From Rhizobium sp. (GTDB lineage Bacteria > Pseudomonadota > Alphaproteobacteria > Rhizobiales > Rhizobiaceae), in assembly GCA_028290545.1 (NCBI GenBank), contig JAQGJP010000006.1, forward strand, positions 1 to 54,881: DNA of 54,881 nt, in the 5' to 3' direction. This document shows positions 1 through 9,355 of this stretch, one piece after another. A program made the translations under genes and the position numbers. Under the pieces are notes generated by a model. It did not search any database. It worked only from the letters and a program-made list of their open reading frames with translations, and was not told the DNA's origin. Each line of letters opens with the position of its first letter. Positions within the stretch are counted from its first letter, which is position 1.

Positions 1-9
1 CCAAAAGCG

Positions 10-32
10 CCCGGCCCTTCGGGTGGGCCGGG
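10..32 (+). terminator. GC-rich hairpin, possible weak terminator or mRNA stabiliser
   Basis: A perfect 8-bp stem (CCCGGCCC at 10-17, GGGCCGGG at 25-32) closes a 7-nt loop. No T-run follows it on the plus strand; four Ts follow the stem on the minus strand. With the sugar importer's missing binding-protein gene expected to the left, the hairpin most likely lies just after that gene and damps read-through or protects its mRNA 3' end. This role is inferred. Confidence 0.4.
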
Positions 33-64
33 ATTCGGCCGCCGGATGCGTCGCAATCCTCGAC

Positions 65-80
65 CGTAACCAAGGTTACG
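65..80. promoter_or_regulatory. Inverted repeat upstream of the sugar importer, candidate operator
   Basis: Arms CGTAACC (65-71) and GGTTACG (74-80) are perfect inverted repeats with a 2-bp spacer. Such a 16-bp palindrome upstream of a sugar-transport operon is typical of a LacI- or GntR-type operator. No binding evidence is available, and the regulator gene at the end of the operon is the obvious candidate to bind it. Confidence 0.35.
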
Positions 81-142
81 CTCTCCGGTGTGCTCCTGCC
101 CGGACGGTCGTTCCCGGTCCCACGCAAGAGGTCGTCATCATT

Positions 143-164
143 GAGATTTGGTATAATCTCCAAA
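143..164 (+). promoter_or_regulatory. Consensus -10 box overlapped by inverted repeats
   Basis: A perfect TATAAT lies at 152-157, with no clear -35 upstream. It is bracketed by TTTGG (147-151) and CCAAA (160-164), and by GAGATT (143-148) and AATCTC (155-160). FadR-subfamily GntR operators often have the form TTGG-N-CCAA, so the GntR regulator encoded at 3796-4542 could repress here. The link to that regulator is inference. Confidence 0.35.
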
Positions 165-172
165 ATCCTGCA

Positions 173-199
173 GGTCGCCGGGCATATCGTCCGGCGACC
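173..199 (+). repeat. 9-bp perfect stem-loop in the leader of the sugar ABC operon
   Basis: GGTCGCCGG (173-181) pairs perfectly with CCGGCGACC (191-199) around a 9-nt loop. It lies between the candidate -10 box and the ATPase start codon, so it would form in the 5' leader. There is no T-run, so it is not a standard intrinsic terminator. Confidence 0.45.
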
Positions 200-270
200 C
201 ATGCCGATATCCGCCTGAGGTGCGGCCGAACGAATATGCGCATATTGCAGCTTCATTCGGCGGGGGAGCC

Positions 271-1815
271 ATGAAGATGCCTGACGGCCAGAGTTTTGTT
301 CTCGAAGCAAAATCCATTTCCAAGAGTTTTCTCGGCTCCGTCGCCCTCGACGGCGTCGATTTCGGTCTGAGGCGCGGCGAGGTGCATGCGCTCCTGGGCG
401 AAAACGGCGCCGGCAAATCGACGTTGATCAAGTGCCTGACGGGCGCCTATCGCCGCGACGACGGCGCGGTCGTGCTCGATGGCGTCCATATCGATCCGCG
501 CGATACTTTCGAAGCGCAACGGCTTGGCATTGGTACCGTCTACCAGGAGGTCAACCTCCTTGCCAATCTGTCGGTTGCCGAAAACCTCTATCTCGGCCGC
601 CAGCCGATGCGTTTCGGCATCACCAGGAATGCCGAGATGATCAGGCTTTCCAAGGCGCTGCTGGCCCATTATGGACTGGATATCGACGTGCGGCTGGCGC
701 TTTCCAGCTATTCGGTTGCTGTCCAGCAGGTGATCGCCATCGCCCGCGCCGTCGATCTGTCCGGAAAAGTCCTGATCCTCGACGAGCCGACCGCCAGCCT
801 CGACGCGCATGAGGTCGAGGTGCTGTTCGGCATCATCAACGGTCTTCGCGAACGGGGTCTTGGCATCGTCTTCATCACCCATTTCCTTGAGCAGGTCCAC
901 CAGATTGCCGACCGCATCACGGTGCTGCGCAACGGCCGGCTGGTCGGGACGCGCAATAAGGACGGGCTCGAACGCAAGGAGCTTGTATCGATGATGCTCG
1001 GCCGCGAACTGATCGAGGAGACCCGAAACGCCGCAGGCGAAACCCTGCTGGCCGGCAGGGTTCGTTTCCGCTTCAGCCAGGTCGGCCGCAAGGGCAGGAT
1101 TGCTCCGTTCGATCTCGATATTGCCGAGGGCGAGGTCGTCGGTTTCGCGGGACTTCTCGGTTCCGGCCGCACGGAGACCGCCGAAGTCATGTTCGGCGCC
1201 AGGCAGGCTGATCAGGGCAGCGTCGAGATCGACGGTAAGGAAACCGCGATCACTTCGCCGCAAGCGGCAATCGCCCATGGCTTCGGGTTTTGCCCCGAGG
1301 ACCGCAAGACCGACGGCATCATCGGCGACCTCTCTGTGCGGGAAAACATCGTGCTCGCGCTGCAGGCGCGGCGCGGCTGGGCCAAGCCGCTTTCGCGCGG
1401 TGATCAGAACGCTCTCGCCGACCGGTATATAAAAGCGCTGGATATCCGGACCGATGGGCGTGAGAAACCGATCAAGCTGCTTTCGGGTGGCAACCAGCAG
1501 AAGGCCATTCTCGCCCGCTGGCTGGCGACCGATCCGGCCCTGCTGATCCTCGACGAACCAACACGGGGCATCGATGTCGGCGCACATGCCGAGATCATCA
1601 AGCTGATCCGCGATCTTTGTGCCAGAGGCATGTCGCTTGCGGTCATCTCCTCGGAGATCGAGGAACTCGTCGCCTACAGTTCGCGCATCCGCGTGCTGCG
1701 TGACCGCACGCATGTCGCAGAACTCAGGGGAAGCGATATGACTGCCGATGGCATCATCAATGCGATTGCGGCGGCTCCGAAAAATGACACGCATGACAAG
1801 GGGCAGAACGTATGA
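271..1815 (+). CDS. Sugar ABC importer, ATP-binding protein (YtfR/RbsA-like)
   Basis: Tandem-nucleotide-binding-domain ATPase of the carbohydrate uptake 2 (CUT2) family; it drives sugar import across the inner membrane. The first domain has Walker A GENGAGKS near residue 43 and Walker B LILDEPTASLD near 170, with a degenerate signature (LSSYS). The second domain has LSGGNQQK near 404 and LILDEPTRGIDVGA near 425. Start ATG 271 is preceded by GGGGGAG at 262-268; the open frame continues upstream to 220 without a ribosome site. The stop overlaps the next gene by ATGA. Two RbsC-type permeases follow, the arrangement of Escherichia coli ytfR-ytfT-yjfF (galactofuranose), so a furanose or other monosaccharide is likely. 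Exact substrate unknown. No binding-protein gene is present. Confidence 0.93.
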   Translation: MKMPDGQSFVLEAKSISKSFLGSVALDGVDFGLRRGEVHALLGENGAGKSTLIKCLTGAYRRDDGAVVLDGVHIDPRDTFEAQRLGIGTVYQEVNLLANLSVAENLYLGRQPMRFGITRNAEMIRLSKALLAHYGLDIDVRLALSSYSVAVQQVIAIARAVDLSGKVLILDEPTASLDAHEVEVLFGIINGLRERGLGIVFITHFLEQVHQIADRITVLRNGRLVGTRNKDGLERKELVSMMLGRELIEETRNAAGETLLAGRVRFRFSQVGRKGRIAPFDLDIAEGEVVGFAGLLGSGRTETAEVMFGARQADQGSVEIDGKETAITSPQAAIAHGFGFCPEDRKTDGIIGDLSVRENIVLALQARRGWAKPLSRGDQNALADRYIKALDIRTDGREKPIKLLSGGNQQKAILARWLATDPALLILDEPTRGIDVGAHAEIIKLIRDLCARGMSLAVISSEIEELVAYSSRIRVLRDRTHVAELRGSDMTADGIINAIAAAPKNDTHDKGQNV

Positions 1816-2819
1816 AGGGAGGCGCCTTGCTACGCCGATTGTTGCCGCAGATCATCACGCTCGCCATTGTTCTGCTGCTGAACGTCATCCTATTTCCCAA
1901 TTTCTTCGATATCTCGATCCAGAATGGCCGCTTCTACGGCAGTTTCATCGACGTGCTGAATCGCGGCGCTCCCGTGGCGCTGATCGCCACCGGAATGACG
2001 CTGGTGATTGCTACCAAGGGCATCGACCTGTCCGTCGGCGCCGTAATCGCCATCTGCGGGGCCGTCGCCGCAGCATCGATTACGTCGGGCAGTTCACCGT
2101 TCGTGGCAATCATTCTGGCGCTCGCCATCGGCATTGCCTGCGGGCTGTGGAACGGCTTTCTCGTCTCTGTTCTCAATATCCAGCCGATCGTGGCAACGCT
2201 GGTGCTGATGGTGGCGGGCAGGGGTATCGCTCAGTTGATCACAGAAGGGGCGATCCTGACATTCGACGACCAAGGTCTGGTTTTCATCGGCAGCGGTTCG
2301 GCTCTGCACATGCCGATGCCCGTGCTTATCTGGGTCGTGTTTGGCCTCGCCGTCACAGTCCTCGTCCGAAAGACCGCGCTCGGACTGCTGGTCGAGGCGA
2401 TCGGCATCAACAGGAAGGCGAGCCAACTCTCCGGCGTCAAGACCACCGCCCTGCTGATTGCAGCCTATGTGCTTTCCGGCCTGTGCGCGGCGATTGCCGG
2501 ACTGATCATTGCCGCCGACATCAAGGGGGCGGACGCCAACAATGCCGGCCTCTGGCTGGAGCTGGACGCCATCCTGGCCGTCGTTGTCGGCGGCAATTCG
2601 CTGCTCGGCGGACGTTTCAGCATCATCGGCTCGCTGATCGGCGCAATGATCATCCAGGCCATCAACACCGGCATTCTCACGTCAGGCTTTCCACCGGAAT
2701 ACAACCTTATCATCAAGGCCGTGATCATCGTGGCAATCCTGATCATCCAGTCGCCGCGGATCGCCGATATCACGCATTTCTTCAAATCGCGCAAATCAGC
2801 CGGGGAGCGGGTGCGATGA
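1812..2819 (+). CDS. Sugar ABC importer, permease (YtfT-like)
   Basis: Hydrophobic 335-aa inner-membrane permease of the RbsC/BPD_transp_2 family, with about eight or more membrane segments. The conserved GMTLVIATKGIDLSVGA stretch (about residues 60-76) and VVVGGNSLLGG near the C-terminus are typical CUT2 permease signatures. It starts inside the stop of the ATPase gene (ATGA overlap) and overlaps the next permease in the same way, so the three are translationally coupled. It should form the channel as a heterodimer with the following permease. YtfT is the closest named relative by sequence style and order; substrate unproven. Confidence 0.92.
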   Translation: MKGGALLRRLLPQIITLAIVLLLNVILFPNFFDISIQNGRFYGSFIDVLNRGAPVALIATGMTLVIATKGIDLSVGAVIAICGAVAAASITSGSSPFVAIILALAIGIACGLWNGFLVSVLNIQPIVATLVLMVAGRGIAQLITEGAILTFDDQGLVFIGSGSALHMPMPVLIWVVFGLAVTVLVRKTALGLLVEAIGINRKASQLSGVKTTALLIAAYVLSGLCAAIAGLIIAADIKGADANNAGLWLELDAILAVVVGGNSLLGGRFSIIGSLIGAMIIQAINTGILTSGFPPEYNLIIKAVIIVAILIIQSPRIADITHFFKSRKSAGERVR

Positions 2820-3781
2820 AGACCCGGTACCTGCCGCTGATCGCCACCGTGCTGATCTTCCTGATCGCCTACGGCATCTGTTACACACAATATCCGAATA
2901 TCCTGTCGACGCGGGTGATCGGCAATCTTCTGACTGACAACGCCTTTCTCGGCATTGCCGCCGTCGGCATGACCTTCGTGATCCTTTCCGGCGGTATCGA
3001 CCTGTCGATCGGCTCGGTGATCGCCTTTACCGGCGTGCTGATTGCCGTGCTGCTGCGCGATACCGGCATTCATCCATTGGTGGCATTCCTCTTTGCGCTG
3101 GTGATTGCGACCGCTTTCGGCGGCTTGATGGGCGCGATCATCCACTATCTGGAAATGCCCGCCTTCATCGTCACGCTGGCAGGCATGTTCCTGGCCCGCG
3201 GCATGTCCTTCGTGCTGTCGATCGATTCGATCCCGATCAGCCATCCTTTCTACAAGACGTTGAAATCCTTCTATTGGGTTGTGCCCGGCGGCGGCCGACT
3301 GACCCTGATCGGCGGCGCAATGCTGCTTGTGTTCATCGTCGGGGTCGTCATTGCCCATCGCACCCGATTCGGCACCAATGTCTATGCGCTTGGCGGCGGC
3401 CTCCAGACCGCGCAGCTTATGGGCGTGCCGGTCGGCCGCACCACGGTGCAGATCTACGCGCTCTCGGGCTTCCTTGCCGGGCTTTCGGGCATTGTCTTCT
3501 CGCTCTACACGTCGGCCGGTTATTCGCTCGCCACCGTCGGTGTCGAACTCGATGCGATTGCCGCGGTGGTCATCGGCGGCACGCTGTTGACCGGCGGCGC
3601 GGGCTTCGTGGCGGGCACATTGATCGGCATCCTGATCCAGGGGCTGATTCAAACCTACATCACCTTTGACGGCACGCTGTCGAGCTGGTGGACGAAAATT
3701 GCAATCGGCTTGTTGTTATTCGCCTTTATCCTTATGCAAAAGGGGATATTGCTGATTTCGCGTCTGGAACGAAAAACATAA
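2816..3781 (+). CDS. Sugar ABC importer, second permease (YjfF-like)
   Basis: A 321-aa RbsC-type inner-membrane permease. GMTFVILSGGIDLSIGS near residues 51-67 and VVIGGTLLTGGAG near residue 255 are the same family signatures as in its neighbour, but the sequence is clearly a different paralogue, as in YtfT/YjfF pairs. The start overlaps the preceding stop by ATGA. It is the last structural gene before the regulator, whose start follows 14 bp after its stop. A longer reading of the regulator beginning at 3688 would overlap this gene by 94 bp and is less likely. Confidence 0.92.
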   Translation: MKTRYLPLIATVLIFLIAYGICYTQYPNILSTRVIGNLLTDNAFLGIAAVGMTFVILSGGIDLSIGSVIAFTGVLIAVLLRDTGIHPLVAFLFALVIATAFGGLMGAIIHYLEMPAFIVTLAGMFLARGMSFVLSIDSIPISHPFYKTLKSFYWVVPGGGRLTLIGGAMLLVFIVGVVIAHRTRFGTNVYALGGGLQTAQLMGVPVGRTTVQIYALSGFLAGLSGIVFSLYTSAGYSLATVGVELDAIAAVVIGGTLLTGGAGFVAGTLIGILIQGLIQTYITFDGTLSSWWTKIAIGLLLFAFILMQKGILLISRLERKT

Positions 3782-3795
3782 GGGGAGGGTGGACT

Positions 3796-4542
3796 TTGCG
3801 CAGGGGGGTGCTTGAAACTGTCATTTCGGGAAAGAAGACGAGGACCAGTCACGCACAGGTTGTCGATGAACTCGGTCGTTCCATCATCTCGGGCGAGTAT
3901 CCCGTTGGTGCAACCCTGCCTGGCGACCTTGACCTGGCCCAGAGGTTCAAGGTATCCCGCACCGTATTGCGCGAGGCAATGAAGACGCTGGCCGCCAAGG
4001 GACTGATCGTGCCGCGCGCCCGTATCGGTACGCGCGTGACGCCCAAGACCCAGTGGAACCTGTTCGACGGTGACGTTCTCACATGGCATTTCCACCACGG
4101 CGTGGACCATGAATTCCTCAATCATCTGAGCCAGATCCGCCTTGCATTCGAGCCGTTCGCAGCAAGCCTTGCCGCCGAGAACGCCACCGAGCAGGATGTT
4201 GCCGAGCTTTTTCGCCTGGCAGAGGAGATGGGAGCCCCGGATCATACGCCGGAGACGCTTGCGCTGGCCGACTTGAAATTCCACCTGTGTATTGCCGAAG
4301 CGTCGCGCAATCCGTTCATGCGCACCGTTGGCAGCCTGATCGAGGCGGCACTCGTCGGTGTCTTCAAGCTCAGTTCGCCTGCATCCGGCGAAAGCCGGCG
4401 GGAAGAGGTATCGATCGCTCATACGAAAATCGTCGAGGCAATTGCAGCGCGCGATGCTGCCGGAGCGGCTGAAGCGATGCGCGCAGTGATCATTACCGGT
4501 CGCGACAGGGTCAGGACGGCGCTTGCCGAGCAAGCGTCCTGA
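3796..4542 (+). CDS. GntR-family (FadR subfamily) transcriptional regulator
   Basis: A 248-aa DNA-binding repressor: an N-terminal winged helix (VVDELGRSIISGEYPVGATL, then RFKVSRTVLREAMKTLAAKGLI) and a C-terminal all-helical FCD ligand domain (ADLKFHLCIAEASRNPF). The start is chosen as TTG 3796 because AGGGGAGGG (3781-3789) sits at good spacing; GTG 3808 is an alternative. An in-frame extension to 3688 has no ribosome site and lies in the permease gene. It is positioned to be co-transcribed with the importer and probably responds to the imported sugar or a breakdown product. The candidate operators are at 65-80 and 143-164. The ligand cannot be told from sequence. Confidence 0.88.
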   Translation: MRRGVLETVISGKKTRTSHAQVVDELGRSIISGEYPVGATLPGDLDLAQRFKVSRTVLREAMKTLAAKGLIVPRARIGTRVTPKTQWNLFDGDVLTWHFHHGVDHEFLNHLSQIRLAFEPFAASLAAENATEQDVAELFRLAEEMGAPDHTPETLALADLKFHLCIAEASRNPFMRTVGSLIEAALVGVFKLSSPASGESRREEVSIAHTKIVEAIAARDAAGAAEAMRAVIITGRDRVRTALAEQAS

Positions 4543-4630
4543 CTGTACAGCGGAATTTGGGCACGCATCTTGAAGATTAGACCCCTTGGCTTTAGGTTAC
4601 GGCCAATTGAAATTACCCTGGCCCTGATTT

Positions 4631-5941
4631 GTGACCGAAATTGTCGTCATCTTTATACTCCTTCTAATCAATGCTTTTTTCGCGATGTCAGAAATGGCCA
4701 TCGTTTCGTCCAGCAAGCCGTTGCTGCGGCAAAGAGCGAAGCAGGGAAATACCCGCGCCGCCACGGCCCTGCGGCTGGCCGAGGACTCCGGTAATTTTCT
4801 TTCGACCGTCCAGGTCGGCATCACCCTTGTCGGCATCCTCGCCGGCACTTATGGCGGCGCTTCGATCACCGAGAAACTGGGTCCCGTGCTTGACCGGTTC
4901 CCGGTCATCGAACCCTATGGGCACCTGCTGGCGGGGGTGATCATCGTGACGCTGATTACCTATTTCTCGGTCATCATCGGCGAATTGATACCCAAGCAAC
5001 TGGCCCTCAGGAATGCCGAGGCGATCGCGATGCTCGTCGCTGGCCCGATGTCCATTCTGTCCAGGATCACGGCACCCGTCGTCTATCTGTTCGAAATGTC
5101 GGCGCGACTGCTCATGCGTCTGATGGGCATGGTCGGCAGCGACAGCGAAGATGTGACGGAGGCCGAGGTTCACGCGGTCCTCGCCGAAGGCGCTGAAAGC
5201 GGGGTGTTCGAGAAATCCGAGCACGAAATGCTCCGCCGCATCATTTCGCTGGCCGACCGCTCGGTGAAATCGATCATGACCCACCGGACGGAAATCGTCG
5301 CGCTCGATATCAAGGATTCACTCGAGGAAGTGATCAATGTCGTCAAGGAGGCCGGTCACTCGCGCTATCCCGTGACCGACGGCAGCACCGATGCGGTGAT
5401 CGGCGCCGTTCGTGCCAAGGACATCCTGCGCGCGTCCCTGGCGCCCCGGGCCTTCCACATGAAGAACTACATGCAGGACATTCCGACCATTCCGGAAATG
5501 ACCACCTGTCTGAAGGCGTTCGAGATATTCAAGGCGTCGAAGATCCACATGGCGGTGATCGTCGACGAATATGGCTCGACCGAGGGCATCGTGACGTCCG
5601 CCGACCTGCTGGAAGCCATTATCGGTATCCTGCCTTCCAATTACGACGATGTCGACGACATTCTTGTCCGCGAGCGCGACGACGGTTCATGGCTGATCGA
5701 CGGGCGTACGCCTATCCACGAAATGCAACTGACCTTCGGCCTCGATGACATGTCCGCGGAGGAAGGCTACGAGACGATTGCCGGCTTTCTGGTGCAAAAG
5801 CTTCGCAAGAATCCGGTCGAAGGCGACAAGCTGGAAGAATACGGATACCGTTTCGAGGTGATCGACATGGACGGACGCCGGATCGACAAGATCCTGATGA
5901 TGAAGGTCGGCCATTCCTCGGCGCCTTACGAATCGGGCTGA
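4631..5941 (+). CDS. CNNM/CorC-family membrane protein with CBS pair (HlyC/CorC-like)
   Basis: A 436-aa inner-membrane protein. The N-terminal DUF21/CNNM region has about four membrane segments (it begins EIVVIFILLLINAFFAMSEM and includes GNFLSTVQVGITLVGILAG), followed by two CBS modules (about residues 215-335, including SIMTHRTEI and HMAVIVDEYGSTEGIVT) and a C-terminal CorC_HlyC domain. The family is linked to Mg2+/Co2+ export or magnesium homeostasis; older 'hemolysin' labels are misleading. The GTG start at 4631 has only a weak ribosome site. It is a single gene between the sugar operon and glmU. Function is by family only. Confidence 0.88.
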   Translation: MTEIVVIFILLLINAFFAMSEMAIVSSSKPLLRQRAKQGNTRAATALRLAEDSGNFLSTVQVGITLVGILAGTYGGASITEKLGPVLDRFPVIEPYGHLLAGVIIVTLITYFSVIIGELIPKQLALRNAEAIAMLVAGPMSILSRITAPVVYLFEMSARLLMRLMGMVGSDSEDVTEAEVHAVLAEGAESGVFEKSEHEMLRRIISLADRSVKSIMTHRTEIVALDIKDSLEEVINVVKEAGHSRYPVTDGSTDAVIGAVRAKDILRASLAPRAFHMKNYMQDIPTIPEMTTCLKAFEIFKASKIHMAVIVDEYGSTEGIVTSADLLEAIIGILPSNYDDVDDILVRERDDGSWLIDGRTPIHEMQLTFGLDDMSAEEGYETIAGFLVQKLRKNPVEGDKLEEYGYRFEVIDMDGRRIDKILMMKVGHSSAPYESG

Positions 5942-5999
5942 TCTATCCTGTTTTCCCCGAAACTGGTAATTCGCCTGAAAAGGTTTGGGAGAATCGAAC

Positions 6000-7355
6000 A
6001 TGGGTGATCGCGTTCTGGCGGTGGTGCTGGCGGCTGGCGAAAGCAAGCGGATGAACTCCGCCAAGTCAAAGGTATTGCATACGATCGGCAACCTGCCGAT
6101 GATCTCGCATGTGATGGCGGCACTTGCCGAGACGGGCGCCGACCAGGTGGCGCTGGTGGTGGGCCGCGACGCCGAGCCGGTGATCGCGGCGGCTTCATCC
6201 GGCGCGCTGAAAATCACCCCTTTCGAGCAGAAGGAGCGTCTGGGCACCGGTCACGCCGTGCTCGCCGCGCGGGACGAAATCGAAAAGGACTACGACCAGA
6301 TCCTGATTGCCTATGGCGACGGTCCGCTGATCGAAGCGCCCCCCCTTCTGGAAGCGCTGGAGAAGGTGCGCTCAGGTTTCGACGTGGCGGTGATCGGCTT
6401 TCACACCGATAAGCCCACCGGTTACGGGCGCCTGCTGGCAAAAGACGGAGAGCTGGTTGCCATCCGTGAGGAAAAGGACGCGACCGATGCCGAACGGCAG
6501 GTGACGCTCTGCAACAGCGGGCTGATGGCGATCAACGGCAGGAAAGCGGCCGCGCTGCTATCGAAAATCGCCAACAACAATGCCAAGGGCGAATATTACC
6601 TCACCGATATCGTCGAGATCATCCGCAGCGAAGGTGGCAAGGCAGCGACCGTCGAAGCTCCGGCCGACATCGTCGCCGGCTGCAACAACCGCGCCGAACT
6701 CGCTCAACTCGAGGCGATCTGGCAGAACAAGCGCCGCCACGAACTGATGCTTTCCGGAGTGACGATGATCGCGCCCGAAACCGTGTTCCTGTCCTATGAC
6801 ACGAAAATAGGCCAGGACAGCACGATCGAGCCGAATGTGATTTTCGGGCCGGGCGTGACGATCGAAAGCGACGTTGTCATCCATGCCTTCTCGCATCTGG
6901 AGGGAACCTACGTTGCTTCGGGGGCAACGGTAGGCCCTTTCGCGCGGTTGCGACCGGGGACCAATCTGGGAGCCAAGGCAAAGGTCGGTAATTTCTGCGA
7001 AGTCAAGAATGCGGAGATCGGCGAGGGCGCCAAAGTCAGCCATCTCAGCTATATAGGGGATGCGACCATCGGCGCGCGCGCCAATATCGGCGCTGGCACG
7101 ATCACCTGCAACTATGACGGCTTCAACAAGTTTCAGACGCGCATCGGCGCCGATGCGTTTGTCGGTTCCAATAGCTCGCTTGTGGCTCCGGTCTCGATCG
7201 GCGACGGCGCTCTGACCGCTTCCGGCAGCGTGATTACAGAGGATGTGCCCGCTGGGGCTGCAGCCTTTGGAAGAGCACGCCAGTCCACCAAGGAAGGCTA
7301 TGGCACGGAGATCATGGCGAGGAACAAAGCCTGGAAGGAATCGAAGAAGCAGTAG
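6000..7355 (+). CDS. glmU: Bifunctional UDP-GlcNAc pyrophosphorylase / GlcN-1-P acetyltransferase
   Basis: GlmU makes UDP-N-acetylglucosamine for peptidoglycan and lipid A in two steps: acetylation of glucosamine-1-phosphate and uridylylation. The N-terminal nucleotidyltransferase domain carries [18 protein letters not shown] near residues 10-27. The C-terminal half is a left-handed beta helix of hexapeptide repeats ([34 protein letters not shown]). At 451 aa it has the usual length. ATG 6000 is chosen because GGGAGA at 5987-5992 is well placed; the frame opens at TTG 5985. It lies 97 bp before glmS, so one precursor pathway is clustered here. Confidence 0.97.
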   Translation: MGDRVLAVVLAAGESKRMNSAKSKVLHTIGNLPMISHVMAALAETGADQVALVVGRDAEPVIAAASSGALKITPFEQKERLGTGHAVLAARDEIEKDYDQILIAYGDGPLIEAPPLLEALEKVRSGFDVAVIGFHTDKPTGYGRLLAKDGELVAIREEKDATDAERQVTLCNSGLMAINGRKAAALLSKIANNNAKGEYYLTDIVEIIRSEGGKAATVEAPADIVAGCNNRAELAQLEAIWQNKRRHELMLSGVTMIAPETVFLSYDTKIGQDSTIEPNVIFGPGVTIESDVVIHAFSHLEGTYVASGATVGPFARLRPGTNLGAKAKVGNFCEVKNAEIGEGAKVSHLSYIGDATIGARANIGAGTITCNYDGFNKFQTRIGADAFVGSNSSLVAPVSIGDGALTASGSVITEDVPAGAAAFGRARQSTKEGYGTEIMARNKAWKESKKQ

Positions 7356-7452
7356 CCGCGTTAACACAAGATACCGAATTTGATCTCTTAAACGTTGCCG
7401 TGCGGCGATTTTCCGGTAACAAGCGTTTGATCGAATATTGTAGGAGGTGCAG

Positions 7453-9279
7453 ATGTGCGGCATTGTCGGGATCGTCGGGGTTAGGCCGGTTGCTGAGAGG
7501 CTTGTCGATGCCCTCAAGCGGCTGGAATATCGCGGCTATGATTCCGCCGGCGTCGCCACCGTCCATGACGGCAGGCTCGATCGGCGCCGCGCCGAGGGCA
7601 AGCTGTTCAATCTCGAGGCCCGCCTTGCCGGCGAGCCGTTGGCCGGCAATTCCGGCATTGCCCATACCCGCTGGGCGACCCACGGCGTACCGAACGAGGC
7701 CAATGCCCATCCGCATTTCAGCGGAGGCGTGGCGGTGGTGCACAACGGGATCATCGAGAATTTCGCCGAGATCAGGAACGAGCTGATCGCCAGCGGTGCG
7801 GTTTTTGCAAGCCAGACGGACACCGAGGTCGTGGCCCAGCTGATCTCGGCCAACCTCAAGGCCGGCATGTCACCGCGCGCCGCGGTGCGAGCGATGCTGA
7901 AGCGGGTGACCGGGGCCTATGCGCTGGCGATCCTGTTCGAAAGCGATCCGGATACGATCTTTGCGGCCCGCTCCGGACCGCCGCTGGCAATCGGCTATGG
8001 CGACACCGAAATGTACCTCGGATCCGATGCGATCGCATTGGCGCCGTTCACCAGCCAGGTGGCCTATCTCGTCGATGGCGACTGGGCGGTGATTACCAGG
8101 ACGGGCGCCGAGATCATGGATTTCGATGGCAACCCTGTCCAACGGATCCGCCAGCAATCCACTGCGTCAGCCTATGTCGTCATCGACAAGGGCAATCACC
8201 GGCATTTCATGGAAAAGGAGATCTATGAACAGCCGGAAGCGATCTCGCACACGCTCGGCCATTATATCGATTTCGCCGAGAGCCGCATCCGCCCTGTCGC
8301 CGGCATCGACTTTACCAACCTTGCCAGCGTTGCGATTTCCGCCTGCGGCACCGCATATCTCGCGGGACTGACGTCAAAATACTGGTTCGAGCGCTACGCA
8401 CGCCTGCCGGTCGAAATCGATGTCGCCTCGGAATTCCGCTATCGCGAAGTGCCGCTGGTTGCCAATTCGGCGGCTTTGTTCATCTCGCAGTCGGGCGAGA
8501 CGGCCGATACGCTCGCCTCGCTCCGCTATTGCCGCGAGGCCGGATTGAAGATCGGCGCCGTTGTCAACGTGCGGGAATCGACCATTGCCCGCGAATCCGA
8601 TGCGATCTTTCCGATCCTGGCCGGCCCCGAGATCGGCGTTGCCTCGACCAAGGCATTCACCAGCCAGTTGACGGTGCTTGCATCGCTGGCGATCGCCGCC
8701 GGCCGGCAGCGCGGCACCATTACGCCCGAGCGGGAGAAAGCCCTCGTCGGCCACCTCGCCGAGATGCCACGGGTGATGAGCGCGGTGCTCAATCGCATCC
8801 AGCCGAAGATGGAGATGCTGGCACGCGATCTTTCCAAGTTCAAAGATGTGCTCTATCTCGGTCGCGGCACGAGCTTTCCGATCGCCATGGAAGGCGCGCT
8901 GAAACTCAAGGAAATCTCCTACATTCATGCCGAGGGCTATGCGGCGGGCGAACTGAAGCACGGGCCGATCGCGCTGATCGACGAGAACATGCCGGTGATC
9001 GTCATCGCCCCGCATGACCGGTTCTTCGAGAAGACCGTTTCCAACATGCAGGAGGTGGCGGCGCGGGGCGGACGGATCATCCTGATCACTGATGAGGCGG
9101 GTGCTGCGGCAACCGATTTGCCGACCATGGCGACGATCGTGCTGCCGGATGTCGATGAGGCTATCCAGCCGATGATCTTCGCCCTGCCGATCCAGCTGCT
9201 CGCCTATCACACCGCGGTGTTCATGGGCACGGATGTCGATCAGCCCAGGAACCTGGCGAAATCGGTCACGGTCGAGTGA
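7453..9279 (+). CDS. glmS: Glutamine--fructose-6-phosphate aminotransferase (isomerizing)
   Basis: GlmS converts fructose-6-phosphate and glutamine to glucosamine-6-phosphate, the first committed step to UDP-GlcNAc. Cys2 (MCGIVGIVG), the nucleophile after Met removal, fixes the start at ATG 7453; AGGAGG at 7442-7447 supports it over the in-frame GTG 7447. An N-terminal class II glutamine amidotransferase domain (TRWATHG near residue 75) is followed by two SIS sugar-binding domains (SQSGETADT, GRGTSFPIAMEGALKLKE) and the typical C-terminal PRNLAKSVTVE. At 608 aa it is full length. No glmS ribozyme is seen upstream. Confidence 0.97.
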   Translation: MCGIVGIVGVRPVAERLVDALKRLEYRGYDSAGVATVHDGRLDRRRAEGKLFNLEARLAGEPLAGNSGIAHTRWATHGVPNEANAHPHFSGGVAVVHNGIIENFAEIRNELIASGAVFASQTDTEVVAQLISANLKAGMSPRAAVRAMLKRVTGAYALAILFESDPDTIFAARSGPPLAIGYGDTEMYLGSDAIALAPFTSQVAYLVDGDWAVITRTGAEIMDFDGNPVQRIRQQSTASAYVVIDKGNHRHFMEKEIYEQPEAISHTLGHYIDFAESRIRPVAGIDFTNLASVAISACGTAYLAGLTSKYWFERYARLPVEIDVASEFRYREVPLVANSAALFISQSGETADTLASLRYCREAGLKIGAVVNVRESTIARESDAIFPILAGPEIGVASTKAFTSQLTVLASLAIAAGRQRGTITPEREKALVGHLAEMPRVMSAVLNRIQPKMEMLARDLSKFKDVLYLGRGTSFPIAMEGALKLKEISYIHAEGYAAGELKHGPIALIDENMPVIVIAPHDRFFEKTVSNMQEVAARGGRIILITDEAGAAATDLPTMATIVLPDVDEAIQPMIFALPIQLLAYHTAVFMGTDVDQPRNLAKSVTVE

Positions 9280-9355
9280 TAGGAGTGAAAAGGCCCTTGT
9301 GCGGCGCAATAGTGCCGCGCTAAGATTTTGGCGTGTGGACGAACTGGATTTCGCA

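Noticed and set aside
253..1794. 513-codon minus-strand frame opposite the sugar ABC ATPase
   Set aside because: A high-GC shadow frame of a clearly coding gene, with no family motif and no ribosome site.
7356..7452. glmS ribozyme-type leader upstream of glmS
   Set aside because: The 97-bp gap is too short and shows none of the paired core; glmS ribozymes are known from Gram-positive bacteria.
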